Shown here: positions 9,005 through 17,002 of the stretch, piece by piece | How the letters are laid out: each line of letters opens with the position of its first letter | How positions within the stretch are numbered: the stretch's first letter is position 1 | Assembly (NCBI RefSeq): GCF_000981585.1 | Contig: NZ_LN831776.1 | Coordinates: 1,689,001-1,753,000 of the forward strand | From: Paenibacillus riograndensis SBR5 | Lineage (GTDB): Bacteria > Bacillota > Bacilli > Paenibacillales > Paenibacillaceae | Direction of reading: 5' to 3' | Length of the DNA: 64,000 nt | Translations under genes and position numbers: made by a program | The notes under the pieces: model-generated | Databases searched by the model: none | What the model was told of the DNA's origin: nothing | The model's input: the letters and a program-made list of their open reading frames with translations, nothing else

Positions 9005-9034
9005 TTGACGAGCGCAAGCGGCATTTGGTAAAGT
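9005..9034 (+). promoter_or_regulatory. Promoter of the sulfate transport operon
   Basis: TTGACG (9005-9010), an 18-base spacer, then TAAAGT (9029-9034). The predicted start, about 9041, is followed directly by the TAGGAATAAT operator candidate. Confidence 0.55.
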
Positions 9035-9052
9035 AGTGATAACTTTAAACCA

Positions 9053-9075
9053 AGTATATTAATAGGAATAATTAT
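9053..9075 (+). promoter_or_regulatory. Candidate CymR-type operator of the sulfate operon
   Basis: The stretch contains AATAGGAATAATTA, sharing the 10-mer TAGGAATAAT with a site in the same position upstream of metQ (16033-16042). The GGAAT core resembles the element recognised by the cysteine-metabolism repressor CymR of Bacillus and Staphylococcus, recalled from memory. Placement just after the start site fits repression. Confidence 0.5.
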
Positions 9076-9122
9076 GGCTGTAAAGGCGAGTATACCGACC
9101 GGTAAGCCGGAGGTGGGGGGAT

Positions 9123-9944
9123 TTGTTCTTGAATACGCTGCTTAGACACAAGGGCTGGACCTGGGGATTCCGCACGACTATTCTGCTGTATTTTGTGGTA
9201 TTGATTGTTCTGCCGATCCTGGGGGTCTACTACAACTCGTTTTCGCTTGGCTTCAGTAATTTTGCCGAAAGTATCAGTGATCCGATAGCCTGGAAGTCTG
9301 TATTGCTGACGCTAAAATTAGCGGTTATGGCTACGGTCATTAATGTGCTGCTTGGGACGATGATTGCCTGGGTGCTGATCCGCTATCAATTTCCCGGGAA
9401 GGCGCTGCTGAACAGTCTTGTTGATTTGCCCTTTGCGCTGCCGACGGCAGTTGGGGGGCTGATGATTCTGCTGCTGCTGGGTCCAGGCAGTCTGATTGGC
9501 GGCATGGCGGAAGCCCTGGGATTTGAAATTGTATTTCACCAGCCGGCGATTGTGATTGCCATGGTTTTTGTCACCTTTCCCTTTGTGATCCGCGCGGTGC
9601 AGCCGCTGCTGGAGGAGCTGGACGCTTCGGAGGAAGAAGCAGCTTATACGATGGGAGCCACGCGCAGCCGCGTGTTCCGGCAGGTCATTCTGCCTTCCAT
9701 GGCTCCTGGAATGATCGGCGGCGGCATGCTGGCCTTCTCCCGGGCGCTTGCCGAATTCGGAGCTGTTGTACTCGTAGCGGGCAATATTCCGGGACGTACG
9801 CTGGTATCCTCCGTGTTCATTTTCGGTGAAGTGGAAAGTGACAATCCGGTCGGAGCTGCGGCGGTATCCGTCATTCTCTTAACCTTGTCCTTCCTTATTC
9901 TCTGGCTTATTAACCTTCTGCAGATGAGGGGGAGAAGAGCATGA
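9123..9944 (+). CDS. cysT: Sulfate ABC transporter permease CysT
   Basis: A 273-residue inner-membrane permease with about six hydrophobic segments. The EAA motif (EEAAYTMGATRSRVFRQVILPSMAPGMIGG, about residues 177-206), which docks on the ATPase, is present, and LVDLPFALPTAVGGLMILLL is typical of CysT. With CysW it forms the sulfate/thiosulfate channel for assimilation into cysteine. The start is TTG at 9123, supported by GGAGGTGGGG about 8 bases upstream. The stop overlaps the next ATG by 4 bases, indicating translational coupling. Confidence 0.93.
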   Translation: MFLNTLLRHKGWTWGFRTTILLYFVVLIVLPILGVYYNSFSLGFSNFAESISDPIAWKSVLLTLKLAVMATVINVLLGTMIAWVLIRYQFPGKALLNSLVDLPFALPTAVGGLMILLLLGPGSLIGGMAEALGFEIVFHQPAIVIAMVFVTFPFVIRAVQPLLEELDASEEEAAYTMGATRSRVFRQVILPSMAPGMIGGGMLAFSRALAEFGAVVLVAGNIPGRTLVSSVFIFGEVESDNPVGAAAVSVILLTLSFLILWLINLLQMRGRRA

Positions 9945-10738
9945 GAAAGCTGTGGATCGGACTTACTTATCTTGTATTTTTCCTGCTGATTGCTGCACCT
10001 CTCGGAAAAATGACGATCGGCGCCTTCAGCGAAGGCTTCGACGGCTTCTGGAATGCACTGACCCGGCCGGAGGCGCTGCACGCACTGATGATGACAGGGT
10101 TCGTCGTTGTGGTGGTAACACTGCTCAATACGCTGTTCGGCATTATGATGGCTTTGTATCTGGTAAGGGCAAGCTGGCTGGGCAGCCGGGTCAAGGGGCT
10201 TCTGAACAGTATCGTCGATCTGCCCTATGCGGTGTCGCCGGTAATCGGTGGCCTGATGATTGTGCTGCTGCTTGGTCCGGAAAGTGCGCTGGGTGCAGTG
10301 TTTGAACAAATTGGGCTGAAAATTGTATATGCTTTTCCGGGAATGGTAATTGCCACACTCTTCGTGACCTTCCCTTTGATGGTGCGCGAGATCATGCCGG
10401 TGCTTCAGGAGATCGGCTCGCAACAGGAGGAGGCCGCTTCAACGCTCGGTGCGTATGGCTGGACCACCTTTTGGAAGGTAACCTGGCCCTCCATCCGCTG
10501 GGCTGTCATTTACGGTGTGATTCTGACGGTTGCGCGCTCGCTGGGTGAATTCGGTGCGGTGCTGGTCGTTTCGGGCAATATCATGAACAAGACCCAGACC
10601 GCGACCACGCTGGTCTATCAGGATGTCGAGAACTTCAATGTAACGGCTGCGGGCGGTATAGCGCTGGTGCTGGCCGCATTCTCCGCGGGTCTGCTGCTGC
10701 TTATGGAATGGAGCAAAAGAAGAAAGGAAGTGCATTAA
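9941..10738 (+). CDS. cysW: Sulfate ABC transporter permease CysW
   Basis: A 265-residue second permease subunit, paralogous to CysT. It has six membrane segments, SIVDLPYAVSPVIGGLMIVLLLG, and the EAA loop QEEAASTLGAYGWTTFWKVTWPSIRWAVIYG. The ending YQDVENFNVTAAGGIALVLAAFS matches CysW rather than CysT. It forms the heterodimeric transmembrane core with CysT. Start overlaps the CysT stop (ATGA), and one base separates its stop from cysA. Confidence 0.93.
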   Translation: MRKLWIGLTYLVFFLLIAAPLGKMTIGAFSEGFDGFWNALTRPEALHALMMTGFVVVVVTLLNTLFGIMMALYLVRASWLGSRVKGLLNSIVDLPYAVSPVIGGLMIVLLLGPESALGAVFEQIGLKIVYAFPGMVIATLFVTFPLMVREIMPVLQEIGSQQEEAASTLGAYGWTTFWKVTWPSIRWAVIYGVILTVARSLGEFGAVLVVSGNIMNKTQTATTLVYQDVENFNVTAAGGIALVLAAFSAGLLLLMEWSKRRKEVH

Positions 10739-10739
10739 T

Positions 10740-11801
10740 ATGCATGTGGAGGTCCGGGGACTCAATAAGCATTTCGGAGATTTTCACGCGGTGAAGGACG
10801 TCAATTTCGGCATTACCAAAGGCCATCTGATTGGGCTGCTCGGTCCAAGCGGCGGGGGCAAAACCTCAATTCTGCGCATGCTGGCGGGACTGGAGACGCC
10901 GGACAGCGGCGAGATTGTTTTTCATGGCAGGACGGTCAATAATCTTCCTCCCCAGGAGCGCGAGATCGGCTTTGTGTTCCAGAACTATGCGCTGTTCAAG
11001 CATATGACGGTGTATGAGAATATTGCGTTTGGCCTGAAGGTGAAAAAAGCAAACAAACACACCATCCAGAACCGCGTGGCCGAGCTGGTGGAGCTTACGG
11101 GTCTCAAGGGTTTTGAAAAACGTTACCCGCATCAGCTCTCAGGCGGTCAGCGCCAGCGTGTTGCCTTTGCCCGGGCGCTTGCGCCTGAGCCGCAGCTGCT
11201 GCTGCTGGATGAACCGTTCGCAGCCATTGACGCCAAGATCCGCCAGGAGCTGCGTTCGTGGCTGCGTGAGCTGATTGAGCGTGTCGGCATCACCTCCATT
11301 TTCGTAACCCACGACCAGGATGAAGCGATTGAGGTAGCGGATGAGATCATGATTATTAATCAGGGCCGGCTGGAGCAGAAGGGCACGCCTTGGGACATCT
11401 ATAAAGAGCCGAAGACGCCGTTTGTGGCGACCTTTATCGGGGAGTCTACCCTGATCGAGAGCGCCGCAGAGCTGAAGGGCTTCCACAACACCGGAGGTAA
11501 GCCGACTAAGGCGCTAATCCGTCCGGAATATATCGAAGTAGGCCACCTGAATGAATTCAAAATGGCTTCGGCTACGGAGCAAGGCATCGTGAAGCATTTG
11601 CATTTCCGCGGCAGCGAATGGCTGGTTGAGGTGGAAGTGAACGGCCATAAGCTGGTCACCTATCGCTCGCTGGAAAAAGAAACCCTGACCCCGGGCCAGG
11701 AAATCGCGGTGCTTGTCCACCGTGCTTATCTTTTCAACGACGAGCGGAGCTGGATTCAAGAGAACGGGTTGAAGGAAGACCCAATGCCTGTGTTTATCTA
11801 A
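10740..11801 (+). CDS. cysA: Sulfate/thiosulfate import ATP-binding protein CysA
   Basis: A 353-residue ABC ATPase powering sulfate import. Walker A is GPSGGGKTS (about 38-46, with Gly in place of the usual Ser), the Q-loop lies in FVFQNYALFKHMTV, the signature is LSGGQRQRVAFARAL, Walker B is LLLLDEPFAAID, and the switch His is in FVTHDQDEA. The C-terminal ~100 residues form a TOBE-like regulatory domain with ALIRPEYIEVG. It sits in the cytosol, bound to CysT and CysW. Confidence 0.93.
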   Translation: MHVEVRGLNKHFGDFHAVKDVNFGITKGHLIGLLGPSGGGKTSILRMLAGLETPDSGEIVFHGRTVNNLPPQEREIGFVFQNYALFKHMTVYENIAFGLKVKKANKHTIQNRVAELVELTGLKGFEKRYPHQLSGGQRQRVAFARALAPEPQLLLLDEPFAAIDAKIRQELRSWLRELIERVGITSIFVTHDQDEAIEVADEIMIINQGRLEQKGTPWDIYKEPKTPFVATFIGESTLIESAAELKGFHNTGGKPTKALIRPEYIEVGHLNEFKMASATEQGIVKHLHFRGSEWLVEVEVNGHKLVTYRSLEKETLTPGQEIAVLVHRAYLFNDERSWIQENGLKEDPMPVFI

Positions 11802-11821
11802 CTAAAGGATGTGTCGCCGGG

Positions 11822-12889
11822 ATGAGGCTTTTCAAAAGGAGCAGACAACTGCACGGATGGCTAGCTGCCCTAATGCTGGCAGTACTCGCGCTGGCGGTGG
11901 CCGGGTGCGGAAATGGAAAAGAAAGCACTGCGGCTGAAAAGCCACAGCAAGGTGATCTTACGCTGGTGGTAGGAGCCTATAGTGTGGCGAAGGATGCCAT
12001 GGGCGAAATTCTGCCCCTGTTCGCGGCAGCGTGGAAGGCCAAAACGGGGCAGACGCTCACGTTCCAGCAGTCTTATGAGGCATCGGGAACCCAGGCCCGG
12101 GCCATTGCCGGCGGATTTGAAGCCGATGTGACGCTGCTGGCGATGGAAGGCGATGTCGACAAGCTGGTGAAGGCGGGATTGGTTGAAGCGGATTGGAAGG
12201 ACCGGGGGGTGAACGGTATGGTGACCCGCTCGGTGGTGGCGCTCGGTACCCGCGAGGGCAACCCCAAGGGCATCCATGATTTTGCCGACCTGGCGAAGCC
12301 GGGAGTGAAGGTGCTGTATCCGAACCCTAAGACTTCCGGGGGAGCCCAATGGGACATCAATGCCATCTATGGGGCAGGCCTGAAGCTGTCTGAGGAGCAG
12401 GAGGGAGCTAAAGATCCGGCTGCCGCCAAAGCTTTTTTGGAGAGCGTACACGCCAACGTAGAATCTCTGGATAAAAGCGGGCGGGCGTCCATGGCGGCTT
12501 TTGAATACGGGGTGGGCGATGTGATTGTCACCTATGAAAATGAGCTGCTGGCCCGGATCGCACAAGGCGTCAAGTATGAAGTGATTATCCCCAGGAACAC
12601 GATTCTGATCGAAAATCCGGCAGCGGTCGTGAATAAGTACGCTGAGGAACATGGCACCAGCGAAGCTGCGCAAGCCTTAGTGGATTATTTGACTACGCCG
12701 GAGGCACAGCAGGTTTTTGCCAAATATGGTTTCCGGCCGGTTGACGAGCAGGTGTATGCCGAGAATGAAGGCCGATATCCGGTGCCTGCGGGTCTGTTCG
12801 ATATTTCGTATCTGGGCGGCTGGGATAAGGTCCGCACAACACTGTACTCGAAGCGGGGCATCTGGTATCAGGTGCTGGCCGGAATCTAA
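11822..12889 (+). CDS. Sulfate-binding lipoprotein of the ABC transporter
   Basis: A 355-residue periplasmic-type binding protein anchored as a lipoprotein: lipobox LAVAGCGN gives the acylated Cys at about residue 29. The mature part matches the Sbp/CysP family (LTLVVGAYSVAKDAMGEILPLF, SYEASGTQARAIAGGFEADV, NPKTSGGAQWDI, and the C-terminal GGWDKVRTTLYSKRGIW). It captures sulfate or thiosulfate outside the cell and hands it to CysTW. It is the last gene of the operon, 20 bases after cysA, whereas sbp/cysP genes usually come first; with no separate promoter visible, its dose depends on readthrough. A terminator follows. Confidence 0.92.
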   Translation: MRLFKRSRQLHGWLAALMLAVLALAVAGCGNGKESTAAEKPQQGDLTLVVGAYSVAKDAMGEILPLFAAAWKAKTGQTLTFQQSYEASGTQARAIAGGFEADVTLLAMEGDVDKLVKAGLVEADWKDRGVNGMVTRSVVALGTREGNPKGIHDFADLAKPGVKVLYPNPKTSGGAQWDINAIYGAGLKLSEEQEGAKDPAAAKAFLESVHANVESLDKSGRASMAAFEYGVGDVIVTYENELLARIAQGVKYEVIIPRNTILIENPAAVVNKYAEEHGTSEAAQALVDYLTTPEAQQVFAKYGFRPVDEQVYAENEGRYPVPAGLFDISYLGGWDKVRTTLYSKRGIWYQVLAGI

Positions 12890-12937
12890 GGCACGGAGTG
12901 ATAAGGTAACTTGAGTATGGATAAGGGATTGGATGGC

Positions 12938-12996
12938 CAAAAAAAGAGTTGTCCCATCGGCAGGCGGGCCTGCGGAAGGGGATGGCTCTTTTTTCG
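12938..12996 (+). terminator. Terminator of the sulfate operon
   Basis: AAAAAAGAG and CTCTTTTTT bracket a long imperfect stem with an inner GCAGGC/GCCTGC hairpin. It ends in T6. Confidence 0.75.
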
Positions 12997-13056
12997 GTTT
13001 TTAGGCCCGTCCTGGCGTGTGCAGAAGTGAGAAAACAGAGCTGCTTTCGAAGAAGA

Positions 13057-13285
13057 TGCTGCACAGCATGAAGGATTTGGGGAGTATAGAGTGGATTGAA
13101 CTGGAATGTTGTACAGTATGCAGGTAATGTCGGGATTTAAGGTGGAAACCGAATTGTTGCACAGATTGCAGGATTTAGGGTGAGATCAGGCTGGAATGAG
13201 CTGGAATGTTGTACGGCGTGCAAGATTTGGAGTAAATGTGGGGTAGGATGAGCTGAAATGTTGTATAGCGTGCAGGATTGGATTA
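13057..13285. repeat. Degenerate ~50-bp tandem repeat, five copies
   Basis: The core TGTTGTACAGCGTGCAGGAT recurs, with changes, at about 13057, 13107, 13155, 13207 and 13259, spaced 48-52 bases. Between cores, GGTTTGGGG- and GAGCTGGAA-like words also recur. No open frame of note is present. Together with the terminator it fills the 550-base gap between the sulfate operon and the MBL gene. Confidence 0.75.
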
Positions 13286-13440
13286 CCTCAGGGTGTTACT
13301 CAAGGTGCATAGCTTACGGTGAGGTATAAGAAAGACGAGCTCCTCCTTCTTCCTGCAGGATGCAATTGGACACGAAGCTGTTCTATAATGGTAAAGTGTT
13401 TTTGGAACAACCGTGACGATATTAGAGGGAGGTCTGGCTT

Positions 13441-14223
13441 GTGGACACATTGGTATTTTTGGGAACTGGGGATGCCATGGGCGTACCCCGGGTATATTGC
13501 AGCTGCGAGACCTGCATGGAGGCAAGAAGCAGCGGCGACAACGCCCGGCTGCGTTCCTCCGTGCTCATCGATAATGGCAGTGATTTCTGGGTCATTGACT
13601 GTGGGCCGGATTGGCGGCGGCAGATGGAGCTGCAGGGGCGGCGAGGCATGCACAGGCTGCTGGTGACACACCCCCACTTCGACCATATCGGCGGACTGCC
13701 GGAATGGGCCGACAGCTGCCGCTGGATGGGGTACAGAGGGGAGCTATACGCTCCGGCGGAGGTGATCCCTGTAATTCAGCGGCAGTATCCGTGGCTTGGC
13801 GGGCAGATCGACATGATTCCTTGCGATGACGGTCTTGAGCTGGATGGCTGGCAGATCCGCACCTGGCGGGTTAACCATGGCAAGAATGGCTATTCCTACG
13901 CCTACAGGCTGGAAAAGGACGGCTACACTTGGGTCTATTGCCCGGATTCCATTTCACTGGGACCTGAGGAGACGAAGCATATGCATGGAGCAGATCTGCT
14001 GGTGCTGGGGACAAGCTTTTATTATGAATCCGCCGAGCTGTCCACCCGTTCAGTGTACGATATGACCGAAGCGGCAGAGCTGCTGGACATCGTACAGCCG
14101 GTCCGTGCGGTGTATACGCATATGTCGCATGATGTGGATATGAGAAAAGACTACATTCTGCCGGGCAATGTGACGCTCGCGGTCACGGGACTGAAGCTGC
14201 GGCTGGGTCACGCCGAAGGCTGA
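13441..14223 (+). CDS. MBL-fold metallohydrolase, PhnP-like phosphodiesterase
   Basis: A 260-residue metallo-beta-lactamase-fold hydrolase. The metal motif THPHFDHIGG (HxHxDH, about residues 79-86) is intact, with later ligands in the VNHG and YTHMSHD segments. The N-terminal GTGDAMGVPRVYCSCETCMEAR with its Cys cluster, followed by RSSVLID, is characteristic of PhnP, which opens 5-phosphoribosyl 1,2-cyclic phosphate. No other phosphonate (phn) gene is near, so the substrate may be another cyclic nucleotide or sugar phosphate. The GTG start is supported by GGGAGG 9 bases upstream. Confidence 0.88.
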   Translation: MDTLVFLGTGDAMGVPRVYCSCETCMEARSSGDNARLRSSVLIDNGSDFWVIDCGPDWRRQMELQGRRGMHRLLVTHPHFDHIGGLPEWADSCRWMGYRGELYAPAEVIPVIQRQYPWLGGQIDMIPCDDGLELDGWQIRTWRVNHGKNGYSYAYRLEKDGYTWVYCPDSISLGPEETKHMHGADLLVLGTSFYYESAELSTRSVYDMTEAAELLDIVQPVRAVYTHMSHDVDMRKDYILPGNVTLAVTGLKLRLGHAEG

Positions 14224-14322
14224 GGCTTATAGAAGAAGTTCCAGGCCCCTGCGGAAAGCAGCCGGACAGCCGGATTAGAACTCCTATTTCGGACAATGCT
14301 TGCGTAGAAGCAGATGAGCAGG

Positions 14323-14515
14323 TGCTAGTTGGAAAAAGGGAACTTATTTCTTCAAAAAATCAATAATTGAGAGACTTAAGTGGAAAAAGGGAACCTAATT
14401 GGGCAATATTACCCTGTCAGGCGCGAAATGAGCTGAATTAGTGATCCTTTTTCCACTTCGCCTGGGGAGTACAGGGTGTTCGAGCGAATTAGTGATCCTT
14501 TTTCCAATTAACCAA
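14323..14515. repeat. Dispersed palindromic intergenic element, copy A
   Basis: Two inverted words nest here. Outer TTGGAAAAAGGGAACTTATT faces AATTAGTGATCCTTTTTCCAA; inner AGTGGAAAAAGGGAACCTAATT faces AATTAGTGATCCTTTTTCCACT. A second copy lies at 49018-49208, in the same order and orientation, and a diverged one at 31991-32180. It is non-coding and MITE-like, but without recognised terminal repeats or target duplications. Confidence 0.75.
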
Positions 14516-14570
14516 TCGGGACTTCCGCAGGTTTCATAGAGGGTCCCCCGGACAACGGTAAACTGAAATT

Positions 14571-14617
14571 GAAAACGGCTACGCCGTCCTTCACCGGACA
14601 ACGTAGCCGTTTTTTTC
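14571..14617. terminator. Bidirectional terminator between MBL gene and SDR
   Basis: AAAACGGCTACG pairs with CGTAGCCGTTTTTTT around an 18-base loop. It lies 12 bases past the minus-strand SDR stop. Confidence 0.85.
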
Positions 14618-14628
14618 TGTCGTGTCCG

Positions 14629-15399
14629 TTAATTCATCGTCATGCCGCCGGTCACGTTAATCGCCTGGCCCGTCATATAGGAGGACAGCGGGCTGGCGAG
14701 GAACAGCACTACATTGGCTACATCCTCCGGCTCGGCCGTCCGGCCCAGCGGCACCTGCGAGCGGTCTTCAGCGAGAATATCCTCCGGCTGCATGCCGCGC
14801 AGGGCTGCACCCTCTACACGCTCGCGCCGCTTCATGTCCGTTTCGACGATGCCGGGACAGACGGCGTTCACCAGGATTTGCGCCTGGGCCAGCTCCAGCG
14901 CCATCACCTTGGTGAAGCCAAGCACGGCATGCTTGGACGCGACATAGTTGCCCATGCAGCGGTAGCCATTTTTGCCTGCCTGGGAGGCAATGTTGATGAT
15001 GCGGCCGCCTCGGCCCTGGCGCAGCATTTGTCTTGCTCCCGCCTGGGAGACCAGATATACGCCCTTGGCGTTGATATCCATGACCTTATCCCAGTCTTCC
15101 TCCCGGATATCCACGGCGTAATCCATCGTGGAGGTCCCGCTGTTGTTCACCAGAAAGTCGACTCCGCCAAAAGCCTCCACAGCAGCGTCAATCAGCCGCG
15201 CAGCGTCCGCGCTTATGGTGACATCCATCTGAATCTGCACCAGCCGGTCATGGATACGTTCAAGGCCGGGGCGGCAGGCGATATCTCCGATAGCTACATT
15301 TGCTCCGGCCTTAAGGAATAAATCTGTGATTCCCTTGCCGATTCCGGTAAGCCCTCCGGTTACAACCAGGGTTTTGCCGGCAAAGTCAATATTCAGCAT
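14629..15399 (-). CDS. Short-chain dehydrogenase/reductase
   Basis: A 256-residue classical SDR. The nucleotide loop is TGGLTGIGKG, NNSGTS stands for the NNAG motif, the catalytic Ser is in NIASQAG, and the Tyr/Lys pair is YVASK. PG at VCPGIVETDM and the C-terminal SSYMTGQAINVTGGMTMN are typical of sugar-alcohol or 3-oxoacyl reductases. The Asp after the second strand (IGDIA) indicates NAD(H) preference. Substrate is not determinable. It begins 21 bases after the luxS stop on the same strand and has only a modest AGGATCC ribosome site, so it is probably co-transcribed with luxS. Confidence 0.9.
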   Translation of the reverse strand: MLNIDFAGKTLVVTGGLTGIGKGITDLFLKAGANVAIGDIACRPGLERIHDRLVQIQMDVTISADAARLIDAAVEAFGGVDFLVNNSGTSTMDYAVDIREEDWDKVMDINAKGVYLVSQAGARQMLRQGRGGRIINIASQAGKNGYRCMGNYVASKHAVLGFTKVMALELAQAQILVNAVCPGIVETDMKRRERVEGAALRGMQPEDILAEDRSQVPLGRTAEPEDVANVVLFLASPLSSYMTGQAINVTGGMTMN

Positions 15400-15420
15400 C
15401 GTATGAAGGATCCTTTCAGG

Positions 15421-15876
15421 CTAGCTGCGGAAGGGATCATCGCTGATGCCGGCTTCCAGCACAAGTCTGGCGTATTCCTTGGCGCTGAACAGGGAGTGGT
15501 CTTTATAATTGCCGCATTCCAGCGCAGACACAGCCGGCACATGCTCGGTTTCCAGTACCTTATGCAGGACCTTGGTCAGTGCAGCAGCGACATCGGCTGG
15601 CTCATGCTCATCCCAGATAATCAGATAAAAGCCGGTTCTGCACCCCATTGGAGAAATATCGATGATCCCTTCCAGCTCGTCACGCAGATAGGTAGCCAGC
15701 AGATGCTCCAGCGTATGGACTGCTGCCGTGGGCAGAGCGTCGGCATTCGGCTGGAGCAGGCGGAGATCATATTTTTGCACCGTGCTGCCCTTCTCATTTT
15801 TCTCTGTACCTGCAACCCGCACATAAGGGGCTTTTACCTTCGTATGATCCAATTGGAAACTTTCAACTTTTGCCAT
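15421..15876 (-). CDS. luxS: S-ribosylhomocysteine lyase
   Basis: A 151-residue LuxS. The metal motif HTLEH gives His54 and His58, the third ligand is Cys121 in ECGN, the general-acid Glu is 57, and the catalytic Cys is residue 79 in MGCRTGFY. It splits S-ribosylhomocysteine into homocysteine and the AI-2 precursor DPD, recycling the product made by MtnN, whose gene ends the divergent operon. A good AAGGAAGAGG site precedes the ATG. It shares a ~185-base control region with metQ, including the TAGGAATAAT element. Confidence 0.97.
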   Translation of the reverse strand: MAKVESFQLDHTKVKAPYVRVAGTEKNEKGSTVQKYDLRLLQPNADALPTAAVHTLEHLLATYLRDELEGIIDISPMGCRTGFYLIIWDEHEPADVAAALTKVLHKVLETEHVPAVSALECGNYKDHSLFSAKEYARLVLEAGISDDPFRS

Positions 15877-15974
15877 GTTCCTCTTCCTTTCGGCCTTTTC
15901 ATATCAAACTATCACAATGAATAAGAGAAGTAAATAGTTAATCCGAGTATACTAATCTGCTTAATTAAAATGTG

Positions 15975-16003
15975 TTGACACGTGTATTAATGCATTGTAA
16001 GAT
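15975..16003 (+). promoter_or_regulatory. Promoter of the metQ operon
   Basis: A perfect TTGACA (15975-15980), a 17-base spacer and TAAGAT (15998-16003). The -10 overlaps the longer possible metQ start (ATG 16004), which supports the downstream start at 16061. Confidence 0.75.
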
Positions 16004-16029
16004 ATGAATCAAATTAAATCGCATCAATT

Positions 16030-16045
16030 TACTAGGAATAATAGG
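16030..16045 (+). promoter_or_regulatory. Candidate CymR-type operator of the metQ operon
   Basis: TTACTAGGAATAATAG lies about 20-30 bases after the predicted start site, sharing TAGGAATAAT with the sulfate operon site. No SAM riboswitch (S-box) is visible in this leader, unlike many Bacillus methionine transporters. Confidence 0.5.
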
Positions 16046-16060
16046 GGGAGAAACATCCGT

Positions 16061-16912
16061 ATGAAGAAAAAATGGATTCATTCAACGTTGCTGGTCGTCG
16101 CCGTCGCTTTATTTACTGCCGGATGCGGCAATGACAAGGAAGCTTCCGGTGCTGGCAGCGATTCCTCCGCACAAGAGAAGAAGACACTGAAGATCAGCTT
16201 TAATCCCGGACCTTACAGCGATCAGTTCAAGAACGGTGTTGCGCCTTATCTGGAGAAGAAGGGCTATACCATTACCTATAAAGAGTTCACAGACGGCATT
16301 CAGCCCAATGTGGCGGTAGCGAACGGCGAAATTGATGCCAACGTGTTCCAGCACTCCTTATACCTGCAGTCCATTAATGAACGGGAAAAAATAGATCTGG
16401 TGGGTGTGGTGCAGGTGCCGACTCCGCCAATGGGACTGTATTCCAAAAAACATAACAGCCTGGATGAAGTGAAGGACGGCGATCAGGTCAATCTGCCGAA
16501 TGAGCCGGTGAATATGCTCCGCGCCCTGAATGTGCTGAAGGATGTGGGCTGGATTACTCTGAAAGACAACATTGATCCTTTGCAGACTTCGCTTGCTGAC
16601 GTTACCTCGAATCCGCACAACCTGAAGTTTATTGCGACTGAGCCGGCACAGGGACCGCGGGCGCTGGAGGATGTGGATTACGCCGCGATTCAGGGGAACT
16701 TCGCTGTATCGAATAACATCAAGCTGACCACGGCACTGCAGCTGGAGAAAATGACCGATCCGTTCACGAATATCGTGGCGGTGGACAGCAAGAACAAGGA
16801 TGCTCAATTTGTTAAAGACATCATTGAAGGGTATCATTCGGATGAATTCCAGAAATACATCAAATCGAACCCGGATTATGAGGGCTATAAGCTGCCGGCT
16901 TATTTTAAATAA
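16061..16912 (+). CDS. metQ: Methionine ABC transporter substrate-binding lipoprotein MetQ
   Basis: A 283-residue NlpA-family lipoprotein. The signal peptide ends in the lipobox FTAGCGND. The mature part has LKISFNPGPYSDQFKNGVAPYLEKKGY, ANGEIDANVFQHSLYLQ and a C-terminal DPDYEGYKLPAYFK-like end, all typical of MetQ. It binds methionine (some relatives bind cystine or methionine sulfoxide) for MetNI. The start at 16061 is chosen because AGGGGGAG lies about 10 bases upstream and the promoter overlaps the alternative start. It is first in a six-gene operon. Confidence 0.93.
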   Translation: MKKKWIHSTLLVVAVALFTAGCGNDKEASGAGSDSSAQEKKTLKISFNPGPYSDQFKNGVAPYLEKKGYTITYKEFTDGIQPNVAVANGEIDANVFQHSLYLQSINEREKIDLVGVVQVPTPPMGLYSKKHNSLDEVKDGDQVNLPNEPVNMLRALNVLKDVGWITLKDNIDPLQTSLADVTSNPHNLKFIATEPAQGPRALEDVDYAAIQGNFAVSNNIKLTTALQLEKMTDPFTNIVAVDSKNKDAQFVKDIIEGYHSDEFQKYIKSNPDYEGYKLPAYFK

Positions 16913-17002
16913 TAATCCCTTTCCGATCTGTCATTCCTCTGTAAGCGGGGGAGTGGCAGATCATTGTCTATTCCAAAGAATGTGCAAAGAGGTGCAATGA
17001 GC

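Noticed and set aside
15877..16060. SAM riboswitch or T-box in the metQ leader
   Set aside because: The predicted transcript leader is only about 50 bases, without the S-box or T-box core words.
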